DNA from: JAATFY01 sp049276515
GTDB lineage: Bacteria; Pseudomonadota; Alphaproteobacteria; UBA9219
Direction: 5' to 3'
Assembly: GCA_049276515.1 (NCBI GenBank)
Contig: JBASWO010000058.1
Coordinates: forward strand, 1 to 24,307
DNA length: 24,307 nucleotides
Made by a program: the position numbers and the translations under genes. A model generated the notes under the pieces. It was given only the letters and a program-made list of their open reading frames with translations, had not been told where the DNA came from and searched no databases. Positions 14,018 to 21,560 of this stretch are shown in pieces. Numbering within the stretch: position 1 is the stretch's first letter; each line of letters starts with the position of its first letter.

Positions 14018-15154
14018 ATGGCGCGCCTCTCTTCTACCGATCATCTCGCTTTAGGCGATAAATTAAGGCTGCTGAATTGGGGTCTTATTGCCCTCATTGT
14101 CGTCATTGGGCTAATTGGCGTAACGCTTTTATATTCAGCAGGCGGCCAAAGCTGGCAGCCATGGGCTGGCGACCAGCTTATGCGTTTTGGCATCGGTCTT
14201 TGCTTAATGATGATCTTAGCGCTGGTTGATGTTCGCGTTTGGCTACGGATTGCCTACCCTCTTTATGGGCTTATTCTCTTTTTGCTCATTGTCGTGGAAA
14301 TTATGGGCCATACCGGCATGGGCGCTCAACGCTGGATCAAGCTTGGCCCCTTTGTGCTTCAACCCTCTGAGCTCATGAAAATTGCTCTTGTCCTTGCCTT
14401 AGCTAAATATTTTCATAGCCTTTCGCTCGAAGATATTGGCCATCCCATCAAACTGATCGCGCCACTTGCTATGGTCGTGGTTCCCGTTGGGCTTGTGCTC
14501 CTCCAGCCTAATTTGGGCACAGCTATGCTTTTAGTACTCGCAAGTGGCGCTGTATTTTTTGCAGGCGGCGTTAGGTGGTGGAAATTTATTATTGTTCTAG
14601 TGATCGCCGCCGCCATCATTCCGTCAGCTTGGCATCATTTACATGATTACCAAAAAGCCCGTCTTTTGACATTTCTTGATCCTGGCGCAGACCCCTTAGG
14701 TGCTGGATATAATATTTTACAATCTAAAATCGCTTTGGGCTCAGGTGGCTTGTTTGGCAAAGGATTTGGCCAAGGCACGCAAAGCCAATTGCAGTTCTTG
14801 CCCGAAAAACATACCGACTTTATCTTTGTGGTGCTAGCCGAAGAATTCGGCATGGTGGGGGCAATGTTTTTGTTGGGACTTTATTTTCTACTGATCGCTT
14901 ATGGCTTTATGATTGCGCTTACGACGCGTAATCAGTTTGGCCGCCTGACCGCCTTTGGTCTGACCACAAGTTTCTTTCTTTATGTGTTTGTGAATGTCGC
15001 CATGGTGACAGGGACAATCCCTGTCGTGGGCATTCCTTTACCGCTCGTATCCTATGGTGGTACAGCCATGATGACGCTCCTCATTGGCTGCGGATTACTA
15101 CTCAGCATCTCCGTGCATCGCGATATGCGCATATCGCGAACAGGAAGCGACTAG
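14018..15154 (+). CDS. rodA: Peptidoglycan glycosyltransferase RodA (SEDS family)
   Basis: Multi-pass inner-membrane enzyme of 378 aa that polymerises lipid II during cell elongation with a class B PBP. About ten hydrophobic segments are visible. Signatures include GAQRWIKLGPFVLQPSELMK (102-121), GADPLGAGYNILQSKIALGSGG (223-244) and FLPEKHTDFIFVVLAEEFG with the probable catalytic Asp267. The C-terminal block PLVSYGGTAMM is also present. The start MARLSSTDHL and overall length match RodA rather than FtsW, which usually has a longer N-terminus. The ATG follows GCGGAA. Its usual partner mrdA (PBP2) would lie upstream, but that position is taken by the XRE gene. A 22-bp palindrome lies in its last codons (15118-15139). 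Confidence 0.95.
   Translation: MARLSSTDHLALGDKLRLLNWGLIALIVVIGLIGVTLLYSAGGQSWQPWAGDQLMRFGIGLCLMMILALVDVRVWLRIAYPLYGLILFLLIVVEIMGHTGMGAQRWIKLGPFVLQPSELMKIALVLALAKYFHSLSLEDIGHPIKLIAPLAMVVVPVGLVLLQPNLGTAMLLVLASGAVFFAGGVRWWKFIIVLVIAAAIIPSAWHHLHDYQKARLLTFLDPGADPLGAGYNILQSKIALGSGGLFGKGFGQGTQSQLQFLPEKHTDFIFVVLAEEFGMVGAMFLLGLYFLLIAYGFMIALTTRNQFGRLTAFGLTTSFFLYVFVNVAMVTGTIPVVGIPLPLVSYGGTAMMTLLIGCGLLLSISVHRDMRISRTGSD
15118..15139. repeat. Perfect 22-bp palindrome in the rodA 3' end
   Basis: The arms TCGCGATATGC and GCATATCGCGA are exact reverse complements with no spacer. The palindrome encodes HRDMRIS near the RodA C-terminus and lies 15-20 bases before the converging gene ends. It could form a cruciform or hairpin or be a dimeric protein site. 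No U-tract follows, so it is not a standard terminator. Confidence 0.5.
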
Positions 15155-15157
15155 CCT

Positions 15158-15703
15158 TTAGGCATCAACAGCGGGTACAGCTACAGAAACAACCTGAGCC
15201 ACTAATTTTTCTAATAATCTTGAGCGAGCATCTAAACCATTTGGTGCCAAAGGCGCATCAAGCATAGCAGCCGCTGCTCGCACAGGTTCTGCATGGAATT
15301 CGAAGACTTTTCGCGAGAGACTTGTGCTTCTTGGCTGACCTGCCATCTCTGCATTGGCAAAATGGTTGGCATCAGATGTAGATAATAGAAAAATAGCTTC
15401 AGCTGGCGTTAGTTGCGAGATAACAGGTTCTCCATATTCAACAGCACCCAAGATGTATTGTGCTGGAACGTGAGATTTATCCTTGAGAAAGCGCGCACCT
15501 CTAACCAGAGTTACTTCTTGCTTAGCTAGTCTAAAGACTGCCAGCGGACCTTCAGTACTCATTTCAATATAAGTAATATTTTTTGTACCAAATGACGGCA
15601 TCACTTCATCACATTTAAGTACGAAGCCCTGGTCCCGCTCATCATAGATAGTCATGCCTTTGCCTGAGCCACCAAGGGTTTTAAGACGCAGCCATTCAGA
15701 CAT
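15158..15703 (-). CDS. Hypothetical protein, 181 aa
   Basis: Unrecognised soluble protein starting MSEWLRLKTLGGSGKGM at an ATG with AGGAGAA upstream. The first 100 residues alternate hydrophobic and polar residues as in a beta-rich fold (FVLKCDEVMPSF, ITYIEMSTEGPLAVFRLAKQEVTLVRG). The C-terminal half is helical and Ala-rich (VRAAAAMLDAPLA, RLLEKLVAQVVSVAVPAVDA). There is no signal peptide, membrane helix or metal-site pattern, and only one cysteine. It converges on rodA with a 3-base gap and is divergent from the chemoreceptor-like gene. The region upstream contains a copy of the XRE half-site (15760-15772). Confidence 0.7.
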   Translation of the reverse strand: MSEWLRLKTLGGSGKGMTIYDERDQGFVLKCDEVMPSFGTKNITYIEMSTEGPLAVFRLAKQEVTLVRGARFLKDKSHVPAQYILGAVEYGEPVISQLTPAEAIFLLSTSDANHFANAEMAGQPRSTSLSRKVFEFHAEPVRAAAAMLDAPLAPNGLDARSRLLEKLVAQVVSVAVPAVDA

Positions 15704-15759
15704 TCTGTTCTCCTCAATATCGATTATTTCTATAAGTCGTGTGTTCCAAATACCATTGG

Positions 15760-15772
15760 ATATAAAACATGT
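15760..15772. promoter_or_regulatory. Second copy of the XRE operator half-site
   Basis: ATATAAAACATGT is identical over 13 bases to 13305-13317, the right half of the inverted repeat next to the XRE gene. It lies between the divergent 15703 gene and the 15892 gene. There is no matching left arm here, so binding would be to a single half-site or an imperfect one. The match may be chance in an AT-rich gap. Confidence 0.3.
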
Positions 15773-15835
15773 GGTTCGAGAAAAACCAATAGCTTATCTA
15801 TTTTATGAGCGAATCATTCTAGTGCTTTGAAGTTA

Positions 15836-15864
15836 TTGATTTTTTCAAAAAAATTAATCATAAT
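15836..15864 (+). promoter_or_regulatory. Candidate sigma-70 promoter for the chemoreceptor-like gene
   Basis: TTGATT (15836-15841) and CATAAT (15859-15864) are 17 bases apart. The start site would be near 15871, leaving a 20-nt leader with AAAGG before the ATG at 15892. The -10 box has one mismatch and the -35 box has two. Confidence 0.45.
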
Positions 15865-15891
15865 GACACTGTCACTGAAATTAAAGGCACC

Positions 15892-18093
15892 ATGACGCCT
15901 CCCGCCCACCCACCTGCCCCACATGTCGGAAGTTTAACCGGTTTTGTTTTGACGCTGATCGTTGTTGTTTGCGTCACGATGATTGGCTTTGCCGGTTATT
16001 TGAAATATGAGCTCGATCGTTCTGTGGGCGTGCTTGCTGCCCCTGAAGCAGCTGTTGCAACAGATCAAGAAAGTTTTGGCAGGCTAAGACGCAACTTAGG
16101 TTTCAGCGGTTTTCTAGGCTATGCCCAAAGTTATTTGGCAACACATGATGCCGCTCACATCGCCAATATGAAAAATGAGTTTAAAGGTGCCAACGATATC
16201 ATCACGCGCCTCCCAGAAAGAACGCCCACCGAAGTGCGTCGCGATCTACAAGCCATCGTCACTCTTTTTGAAGCTGCTCTACAAAAGGCAGAAAAATCAG
16301 CCAGTGATAATAGCGCAAGCTTTACTACAGCAGATCTCACCGCCCTTTATGCATCCCTTCCTGTGCTAGACGCGCGTATTACAAACGCTGCTTCAATTAA
16401 TCGTCTTGAAGCACAAAATCATTTGCAATTCTGGGCGATGCTTTTAACGCTTGTCTGCTGGGCCAGCTTAATTATTGCCGCAGCTACAGCTGTTGGCATT
16501 TATTTATCCTTACGCGATCGTAATTCAGCACCGATGCGGGCTTTGCTGCAAAGTGTAAAAAATATGGCGCATGGCGATCTACGCTCATCGGTTTGGGGCA
16601 TGGAACGCTCCGATATGATTGGTGAGTTAGCGCGCGGCATGGATTTAGCGCGTTATAATTTTAGCCAAGTGCCCGATATGTCTGTGATGAGCGATCAGGG
16701 CCCTGTTCGTCTCCGCTTTGAAGGCAACACCAAGTCCATGTTTGAAGCGATGATGCATTTGATCACGCGCGATTCAGAACAGGTTCGCACCCAAGCTGCG
16801 ACGCTCACAGAAGCTGTCAACAGCCAGCAAAAAGCGATTACACAAATATCCACACAAGTTGAAAGTGTGCTCCATAGTATTCTCGAGCGCGGCCAAGACG
16901 GCAATCAACAAATCAAATATGTCCTTCAAGATATGCTGTCATCTGCAACAGCTCTTAAACATGCACAAGAACATGCTGCCGATCAGCTCAATCGCATCAT
17001 TCCTTTCTTACAAGAGCGTGCTACAGGTCTTTCCGAGATTACACACATTACGGGTAAGCAAGTTGCTCAAGCGCTGCAATCTCTCACACTCACCGAAAGA
17101 GGCCTTAAGACAAGCGCTGATCAAAGTGAGGCCGCGATTAAAAAGCTTTCTTCTACGGCCGATGATTTGGGTGGCCGTCTCTTTGGCGCGGTCAATCTCT
17201 TACAAGCCAGCGGCAAAGTTTTAGCTGAAACAACAGAGACAACACAAAGCCGCCTGAATGAAGCTATTGCTAAGCTAGGTGGAACCATCCAGCCTGCTTC
17301 TGGAGATGCGCCTGCATCGGATGCCTCGCCGCGTCTGGAAGCCCTAATCGCCTCGCTTGAAGACGCCCATAAAAAGCTCGAGAACCTATTGGCTGAGCAA
17401 ACAGAAGCTGCGAAGGCTCAGATTGATCTTCTTACAACCCATAGCACAAGCCTCTTGGCACAAAGCACAACGGCTGCACAAACGCTCTCAACAGCTGCCG
17501 ATCATTTGCGTGATGAACAAGCCAAACTTAATGAAGCTTTAGGCCAAGCCGGCGCAAAACTCAGTGATGATCAAAGCATCATGATGAGTGAAGCCCCACA
17601 AAATAGTGATCAGCTTGCAGCACTATCCCAACAAATTAATGGCCTCGCCGAGAAACTGGCGACTTTACAACAGCCTTCACAAACGAGTGATACATCCGCT
17701 GATCACAATCAATTGCTCATTGAAATCAAAACGGGGTTTGAGACAACCGTACGCAGCCTCTCCAATATGCGTGAGCAACTCACCAACATGGTGATCAATG
17801 TTCAATCGCAAATGCCAGCACCTATTGTTGATAATCGTTGGGAAGACATTACAGCAACGATAGAAGCGACGCGCCAAAGCCTATCGCAATTGGTTACCCA
17901 GCAAATTGATCGTATCGAGGCGCGCCTTGTAAGCCTCAATCATCCCGAAGATGCTGTGAAGCCCGCGCTTCCCCATGATGCTCAAGAGCAAATGGAACAA
18001 CAGACGCAGATTTTAACGGAGCTCGTGGCAACTTTAAGTGTGCTGGATGCTCATATGCAGCAGATAAAGACGGATATGCACGCTAAAGGCTAA
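15892..18093 (+). CDS. Chemoreceptor-like membrane coiled-coil protein without signalling tip
   Basis: A 733-aa inner-membrane protein. Layout: membrane segment 17-36; periplasmic helical domain of about 145 residues; membrane segment 181-206; HAMP-like linker 207-256 (MRALLQSVKNMAHGDL then DMIGELARGM); then about 470 residues of predicted coiled coil. The periplasmic part starts with RLRRNLGFSGFLGYAQSYL, which resembles the LRRxxGYGGFIHxFKNY motif of Rhodospirillales chemoreceptors. The conserved receptor hairpin tip that binds CheA/CheW is not visible anywhere in the coiled coil, nor a CheR-binding tail. So it probably does not signal to CheA in the usual way. It may be a degenerate receptor, a scaffold or a protein of envelope organisation. 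The ATG follows AAAGG. The stop abuts that of bdhA (TAATTA). Confidence 0.8.
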   Translation: MTPPAHPPAPHVGSLTGFVLTLIVVVCVTMIGFAGYLKYELDRSVGVLAAPEAAVATDQESFGRLRRNLGFSGFLGYAQSYLATHDAAHIANMKNEFKGANDIITRLPERTPTEVRRDLQAIVTLFEAALQKAEKSASDNSASFTTADLTALYASLPVLDARITNAASINRLEAQNHLQFWAMLLTLVCWASLIIAAATAVGIYLSLRDRNSAPMRALLQSVKNMAHGDLRSSVWGMERSDMIGELARGMDLARYNFSQVPDMSVMSDQGPVRLRFEGNTKSMFEAMMHLITRDSEQVRTQAATLTEAVNSQQKAITQISTQVESVLHSILERGQDGNQQIKYVLQDMLSSATALKHAQEHAADQLNRIIPFLQERATGLSEITHITGKQVAQALQSLTLTERGLKTSADQSEAAIKKLSSTADDLGGRLFGAVNLLQASGKVLAETTETTQSRLNEAIAKLGGTIQPASGDAPASDASPRLEALIASLEDAHKKLENLLAEQTEAAKAQIDLLTTHSTSLLAQSTTAAQTLSTAADHLRDEQAKLNEALGQAGAKLSDDQSIMMSEAPQNSDQLAALSQQINGLAEKLATLQQPSQTSDTSADHNQLLIEIKTGFETTVRSLSNMREQLTNMVINVQSQMPAPIVDNRWEDITATIEATRQSLSQLVTQQIDRIEARLVSLNHPEDAVKPALPHDAQEQMEQQTQILTELVATLSVLDAHMQQIKTDMHAKG

Positions 18094-18876
18094 TTAACCT
18101 GCGACCCAGCCGCCATCAATGCTGTAAGCTGAGCCCGTCATCAGTTTGGCATTCTCCGAACATAAGAACACGACAAGGCCGCCAATTTGCTCTGGTGTTA
18201 CAAACTCCATGGCCGGCTGCTTCTCAGCCAAAAACTTTTTGGCTTCTTGCTCTTTTGATGTGCCCTCTTGGGCGGCCTTGGCATCAATTTGTTTTTGAAC
18301 CAATGGCGTCAAGACCCAACCGGGGCATATAGCATTACAGGTAATGCCGTCTTTAGCTGTCTCTAAAGCGACTGTTTTCGTAAGACCGATAATACCGTGC
18401 TTCGCTGCGACATAAGCAGACTTATTGGCACTCGCGACAAGACCATGGGCCGAAGCAATATTAATAATACGTCCCCAGCCTTTGTTACGCATCAAAGGAA
18501 GCGCCCGGCGCGTTGTATAAAAGGCTGACGACAAATTCGTCGCTAAAATGGCGTCCCATTTTTCCAAAGGAAAATTATCAACCGGTGAGACAAACTGAAT
18601 ACCTGCGTTATTGATGACGATATCAACTGAACCAAAGGCCTTCACAGTCGCATCGACCATAGCGTCAATCTGCTCAGGCTTACCGACATCAGCTGGATTA
18701 TAATCCGCCTTAACCCCAAAAGCAGCGATTTCACTTTTAACAGTTGCGATGGTCTCCGGTGTGTCCCCAAAACCATTGGCCATAATATTCACGCCTTCTT
18801 TAGCTAAGGCATGCGCTATACCGCGACCAATACCGCTGGTCGAACCTGTGACAATGGCTGATCTACCTTTTAGCAT
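18094..18876 (-). CDS. bdhA: 3-hydroxybutyrate dehydrogenase
   Basis: Short-chain dehydrogenase of 260 aa that interconverts (R)-3-hydroxybutyrate and acetoacetate with NAD(H), usually in polyhydroxybutyrate or ketone body use. The cofactor motif TGSTSGIG is at 10-17 and NNAG at 89-92. The catalytic triad is Ser142, Tyr155 and Lys159 (SAYVAAKHG), and the conserved block ICPGWVLTPLVQKQI lies further on. The pattern AGIQFVSPVDNFP and the C-terminal AYSIDGGWVAG are characteristic of BdhA within this large superfamily. The ATG at 18876 has GGAGAG upstream, overlapping the purK stop; the gap is 9 bases. It is thus third in a purE-purK-bdhA operon, an unusual association. Confidence 0.93.
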   Translation of the reverse strand: MLKGRSAIVTGSTSGIGRGIAHALAKEGVNIMANGFGDTPETIATVKSEIAAFGVKADYNPADVGKPEQIDAMVDATVKAFGSVDIVINNAGIQFVSPVDNFPLEKWDAILATNLSSAFYTTRRALPLMRNKGWGRIINIASAHGLVASANKSAYVAAKHGIIGLTKTVALETAKDGITCNAICPGWVLTPLVQKQIDAKAAQEGTSKEQEAKKFLAEKQPAMEFVTPEQIGGLVVFLCSENAKLMTGSAYSIDGGWVAG

Positions 18877-18885
18877 TACACTCTC

Positions 18886-19974
18886 CTACCAAGTGCCTTT
18901 GAGATAAGTCACGTGCCCCATCTTACGACCAGGACGCGCTTCTGTCTTACCATAGAGATGTAAACAGGCATTTTGTTCTTGTAACAACTGAGGCCAATGG
19001 TTCACATCGTCGCCGATGATATTATGCATCACAGCACGGCTGTGAGGCGAGATTGAGGCAAGTGGCAGACCGCAAACTGCCCGCACCAATTGCTCAAACT
19101 GACTGCACGCACACGCATCCAACGTCCAATGACCTGAATTATGTGGGCGCGGCGCCATTTCATTCATCAAGACACGTTGACCGTTTTTATTAGGCTGGCG
19201 CAACACAAACATTTCAACTGCCAAAAGGCCAACAACATTTAATCTCTCAGCAAGTTTACGCGCGACATGCTCAGCTTCTTGAGCAATAGCTGGATCAATA
19301 CCTGCGGGCGCATGGGTCTCAGCTAAAATATGGTTGCGATGAATATTTTCGACGGCTGGATATGTCACCATGGCACCATCAGCTCGGCAGGCCACAATAA
19401 CTGAAATCTCGCAGGCAAAATCAACAAAAGCCTCAATGATTCCCACTGAAGAGCCCATAGCTTTCCAAGCATCTGCCGTTGACATACCTGGTGTTATTTT
19501 AACCTGCCCCTTGCCATCATAGCCCATACGGGTCGATTTAAGGATAACAGGGAGCGTGAAATCCTTCAGTGCTTTTTCAAGTTCAGCTAGAGACTTAACG
19601 ATAGCAAAATCGGCCGTACCAATCCCAAGATTGCGAGCAAATGTTTTTTCCTGCTCACGGTCTTGCGTCACACGCAAAACATTAACCCCAGGATGAACCG
19701 CCGCGTGTGATGCAATAAACTCTAAAGTGCTAAGGGGCACATTCTCCCACTCAAGCGTTACAACATCGACCTGTGCCGCAAAATCGGCCAGCGCTGCATT
19801 ATCTGTAAAAGAACCTATCGTGTGTTGGTGAGCTACAGCAACAGCTGGCTCATTTTTATCCGGACAAAAGATATGGCAGTTATAGCCTAGACGTGATGCT
19901 GCTACTGCCGTCATCCGCCCTAATTGGCCGCCGCCAAGAATTCCTATAGTCGATCCGGGCGGAAGGGTCTTCAT
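18886..19974 (-). CDS. purK: N5-carboxyaminoimidazole ribonucleotide synthase PurK
   Basis: ATP-grasp enzyme of 362 aa that converts AIR, ATP and bicarbonate to N5-CAIR in de novo purine synthesis. The N-terminal nucleotide-fold start GSTIGILGGGQLGRMTAVAA is diagnostic. The ATP-grasp region includes PVILKSTRMGYDGKGQVKI and the metal/ATP-binding block LLAVEMFVL, followed by LMNEMAPRPHNSGHWTLDA. The family's usual length is 350-400 aa. The ATG overlaps the purE TGA (ATGA, 19971-19974), indicating coupled translation with the next enzyme of the pathway. Confidence 0.97.
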   Translation of the reverse strand: MKTLPPGSTIGILGGGQLGRMTAVAASRLGYNCHIFCPDKNEPAVAVAHQHTIGSFTDNAALADFAAQVDVVTLEWENVPLSTLEFIASHAAVHPGVNVLRVTQDREQEKTFARNLGIGTADFAIVKSLAELEKALKDFTLPVILKSTRMGYDGKGQVKITPGMSTADAWKAMGSSVGIIEAFVDFACEISVIVACRADGAMVTYPAVENIHRNHILAETHAPAGIDPAIAQEAEHVARKLAERLNVVGLLAVEMFVLRQPNKNGQRVLMNEMAPRPHNSGHWTLDACACSQFEQLVRAVCGLPLASISPHSRAVMHNIIGDDVNHWPQLLQEQNACLHLYGKTEARPGRKMGHVTYLKGTW

Positions 19975-20510
19975 TTTTTCTTTTTCTTCTTTGCGCTTGG
20001 CTTCATGGCAATAGAAGCGGTTTGCGCCGCGCGCCAGTTTTGAAGCTCTTGAGCCACAAGCTTATCTTGCAAAGCTATGACTGCAACAGCAAGGAGGCCT
20101 GCATTCACAGAACCCGCTTCACCTATTGCCAGTGTTCCAACAGGAATACCTGCAGGCATTTGCGCGATGGAAAGCAGACTATCTAACCCATCTAAGGATT
20201 TGCTGCGCACAGGAACGCCAAAAACAGGAAGCGTTGTGAGCGAAGACAACATACCAGGCAGATGGGCAGCACCCCCTGCTCCAGCGATAATGACTTTCAA
20301 ACCACGTGCCTTAGCTGTCGTCGCATACTGAAACAATCTTTGTGGTGTACGGTGGGCTGAGACAATGACGGCCTCAAAAGGAATGCGAAACCCATGAAGG
20401 ACACCCGCTGCATGTTGCATGGTTTCCCAGTCAGATTGGCTGCCCATGGCGATGCCAACGATAGGATTATTTGATTGTTTTTGAGGCTTTTTACTGGGTT
20501 TGCGAGGCAT
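19971..20510 (-). CDS. purE: N5-carboxyaminoimidazole ribonucleotide mutase PurE
   Basis: Class I PurE of 179 aa, which converts N5-CAIR to CAIR, the step after PurK. Conserved blocks are GIAMGSQSDWETMQHA (active-site Ser and Asp), VIVSAHRTPQRL with the catalytic His, and IAGAGGAAHLPGM. VPVRSKSLDGLDSLLSIAQMPAG follows. I chose the ATG at 20510, which has AGGAGA about eight bases upstream; upstream in-frame codons to 20600 lack support. A basic N-terminus (MPRKPSKKPQKQ) and a C-terminal run of lysines extend beyond the conserved core. The A-rich codons for these lysines double as the region upstream of the purK start. Confidence 0.97.
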   Translation of the reverse strand: MPRKPSKKPQKQSNNPIVGIAMGSQSDWETMQHAAGVLHGFRIPFEAVIVSAHRTPQRLFQYATTAKARGLKVIIAGAGGAAHLPGMLSSLTTLPVFGVPVRSKSLDGLDSLLSIAQMPAGIPVGTLAIGEAGSVNAGLLAVAVIALQDKLVAQELQNWRAAQTASIAMKPSAKKKKKK

Positions 20511-20622
20511 TTTTGTTCTCCTGCGCCCTGTTTTAACCTGTTTTTCAGGAAATACATAGACACTAATTGCCAACCCCAATTCTTCCCTATTTCCGACCAA
20601 CCATCACCCAACGGCCTCTCAC

Positions 20623-21246
20623 GTGAACAAACCTCTCGATCTCGCCATAGACTGGCTCGCTGACGCCCCCTTGTCGCCCGAACAAAGGCAGGCCTGGAAC
20701 CAGATGCGAACGGAGCTCATTGATACGCGTGCACGTTTAGTGGATGCCGATAAACGTATTCAGATCTTGCAGCGTGAGACCGTAGAAGAACCGCACACCA
20801 TTCTCACAAAGCCAGAATTTCATCGCGAAGTCGCTCGCATGCTAGCGCATGATGAGCGTTATGGCGGCACATCCAGCGTTCTCTATTATGATTTTGAAAA
20901 TATGGATGAGGTTACAGCCAAATATGGCAAATCCGTTGCCAATGCTGCCATTCATGAAATTGCTAGCGTCCTTATGAAACAGGTACGTGGCTCAGACGTT
21001 GTCGGCCGGTTGGCGCCCGATGAGTTTGGTGTTTTGCTGGTTAGGTGCGGTAATGATGATGCCTGGAAAAAAGGCAAACTCTTAGCCCACAATCTTCACG
21101 AGAAACTTGTTGAAGTTCATGGCAACAAAATTGATATCCAAATTAATTTTGGGGCCTATACATTCCGTGATAATGAAGATGTCAGCAAAGGCCTCAAGCA
21201 GGCTGCGCAAATGGTCACGAAAGCCTTGATGGCCGCTAGGCAATAA
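20623..21246 (+). CDS. Degenerate GGDEF-domain protein
   Basis: A 207-aa protein starting at GTG (MNKPLDLAIDWLADAPLSP). It has a short N-terminal coiled coil (about 18-52) followed by a GGDEF-type domain (about 60-205). The signature position reads RLAPDEFGVLL, so the GGDEF loop is APDEF (131-135), and the substrate-side segment YYDFENMDEVTAKYG departs from the active-enzyme pattern. The domain is therefore probably not a diguanylate cyclase, though it may bind nucleotide or act as an interaction module. There is no membrane segment or receiver domain, and no clear ribosome binding site. It is divergent from purE, and its last 11 bases overlap the end of the convergent DUF465 gene. Confidence 0.83.
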   Translation: MNKPLDLAIDWLADAPLSPEQRQAWNQMRTELIDTRARLVDADKRIQILQRETVEEPHTILTKPEFHREVARMLAHDERYGGTSSVLYYDFENMDEVTAKYGKSVANAAIHEIASVLMKQVRGSDVVGRLAPDEFGVLLVRCGNDDAWKKGKLLAHNLHEKLVEVHGNKIDIQINFGAYTFRDNEDVSKGLKQAAQMVTKALMAARQ

Positions 21247-21436
21247 TATCCGGTAGCAGCTGGCTCTCCAGCTTGATGATTTCGTCACGTAAAAATAATT
21301 TACGTTTTTTGAGACGTTGAATCTGAATCATGTCAGGTACACCACGTTGCGATAAAGCCTGAATGGCATCATCCAAGTCGCGATGTTCCGATTTTAGCTG
21401 TTCAACACGTTCTATAAGGGCTTCTTGCTGGCTCAT
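21236..21436 (-). CDS. DUF465 (YdcH-like) small coiled-coil protein
   Basis: A 66-aa protein of the DUF465/YdcH family, whose role is unknown. It shows the typical helical hairpin: a first helix with EALIERVEQLKSEHRDLDDAI, a turn at QRGVPD, and a second helix with the family-defining RLKKRKLFLRDEIIKLE. It probably forms a soluble antiparallel coiled coil. It overlaps the 3' end of the GGDEF gene by 11 bases and is divergent from the phosphofructokinase gene. Only a weak ribosome binding site is visible before the ATG. A second member of the family is at 23937. Confidence 0.9.
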   Translation of the reverse strand: MSQQEALIERVEQLKSEHRDLDDAIQALSQRGVPDMIQIQRLKKRKLFLRDEIIKLESQLLPDIIA

Positions 21437-21560
21437 TTAACTCGGCATTCCTTTTCGGGCGCTTTCCATAGCAGAAATTGGGCTTTCATGCCATGCTTCT
21501 GTTCAACATGATTCCCTGTTAAACCAATGACCTACCCGCCTTTCCTCTAAGGTTCTCTTA

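Noticed and set aside
16859..17224. Plus-strand open frame of 121 codons
   Set aside because: Out-of-frame shadow within the chemoreceptor-like coiled-coil gene.
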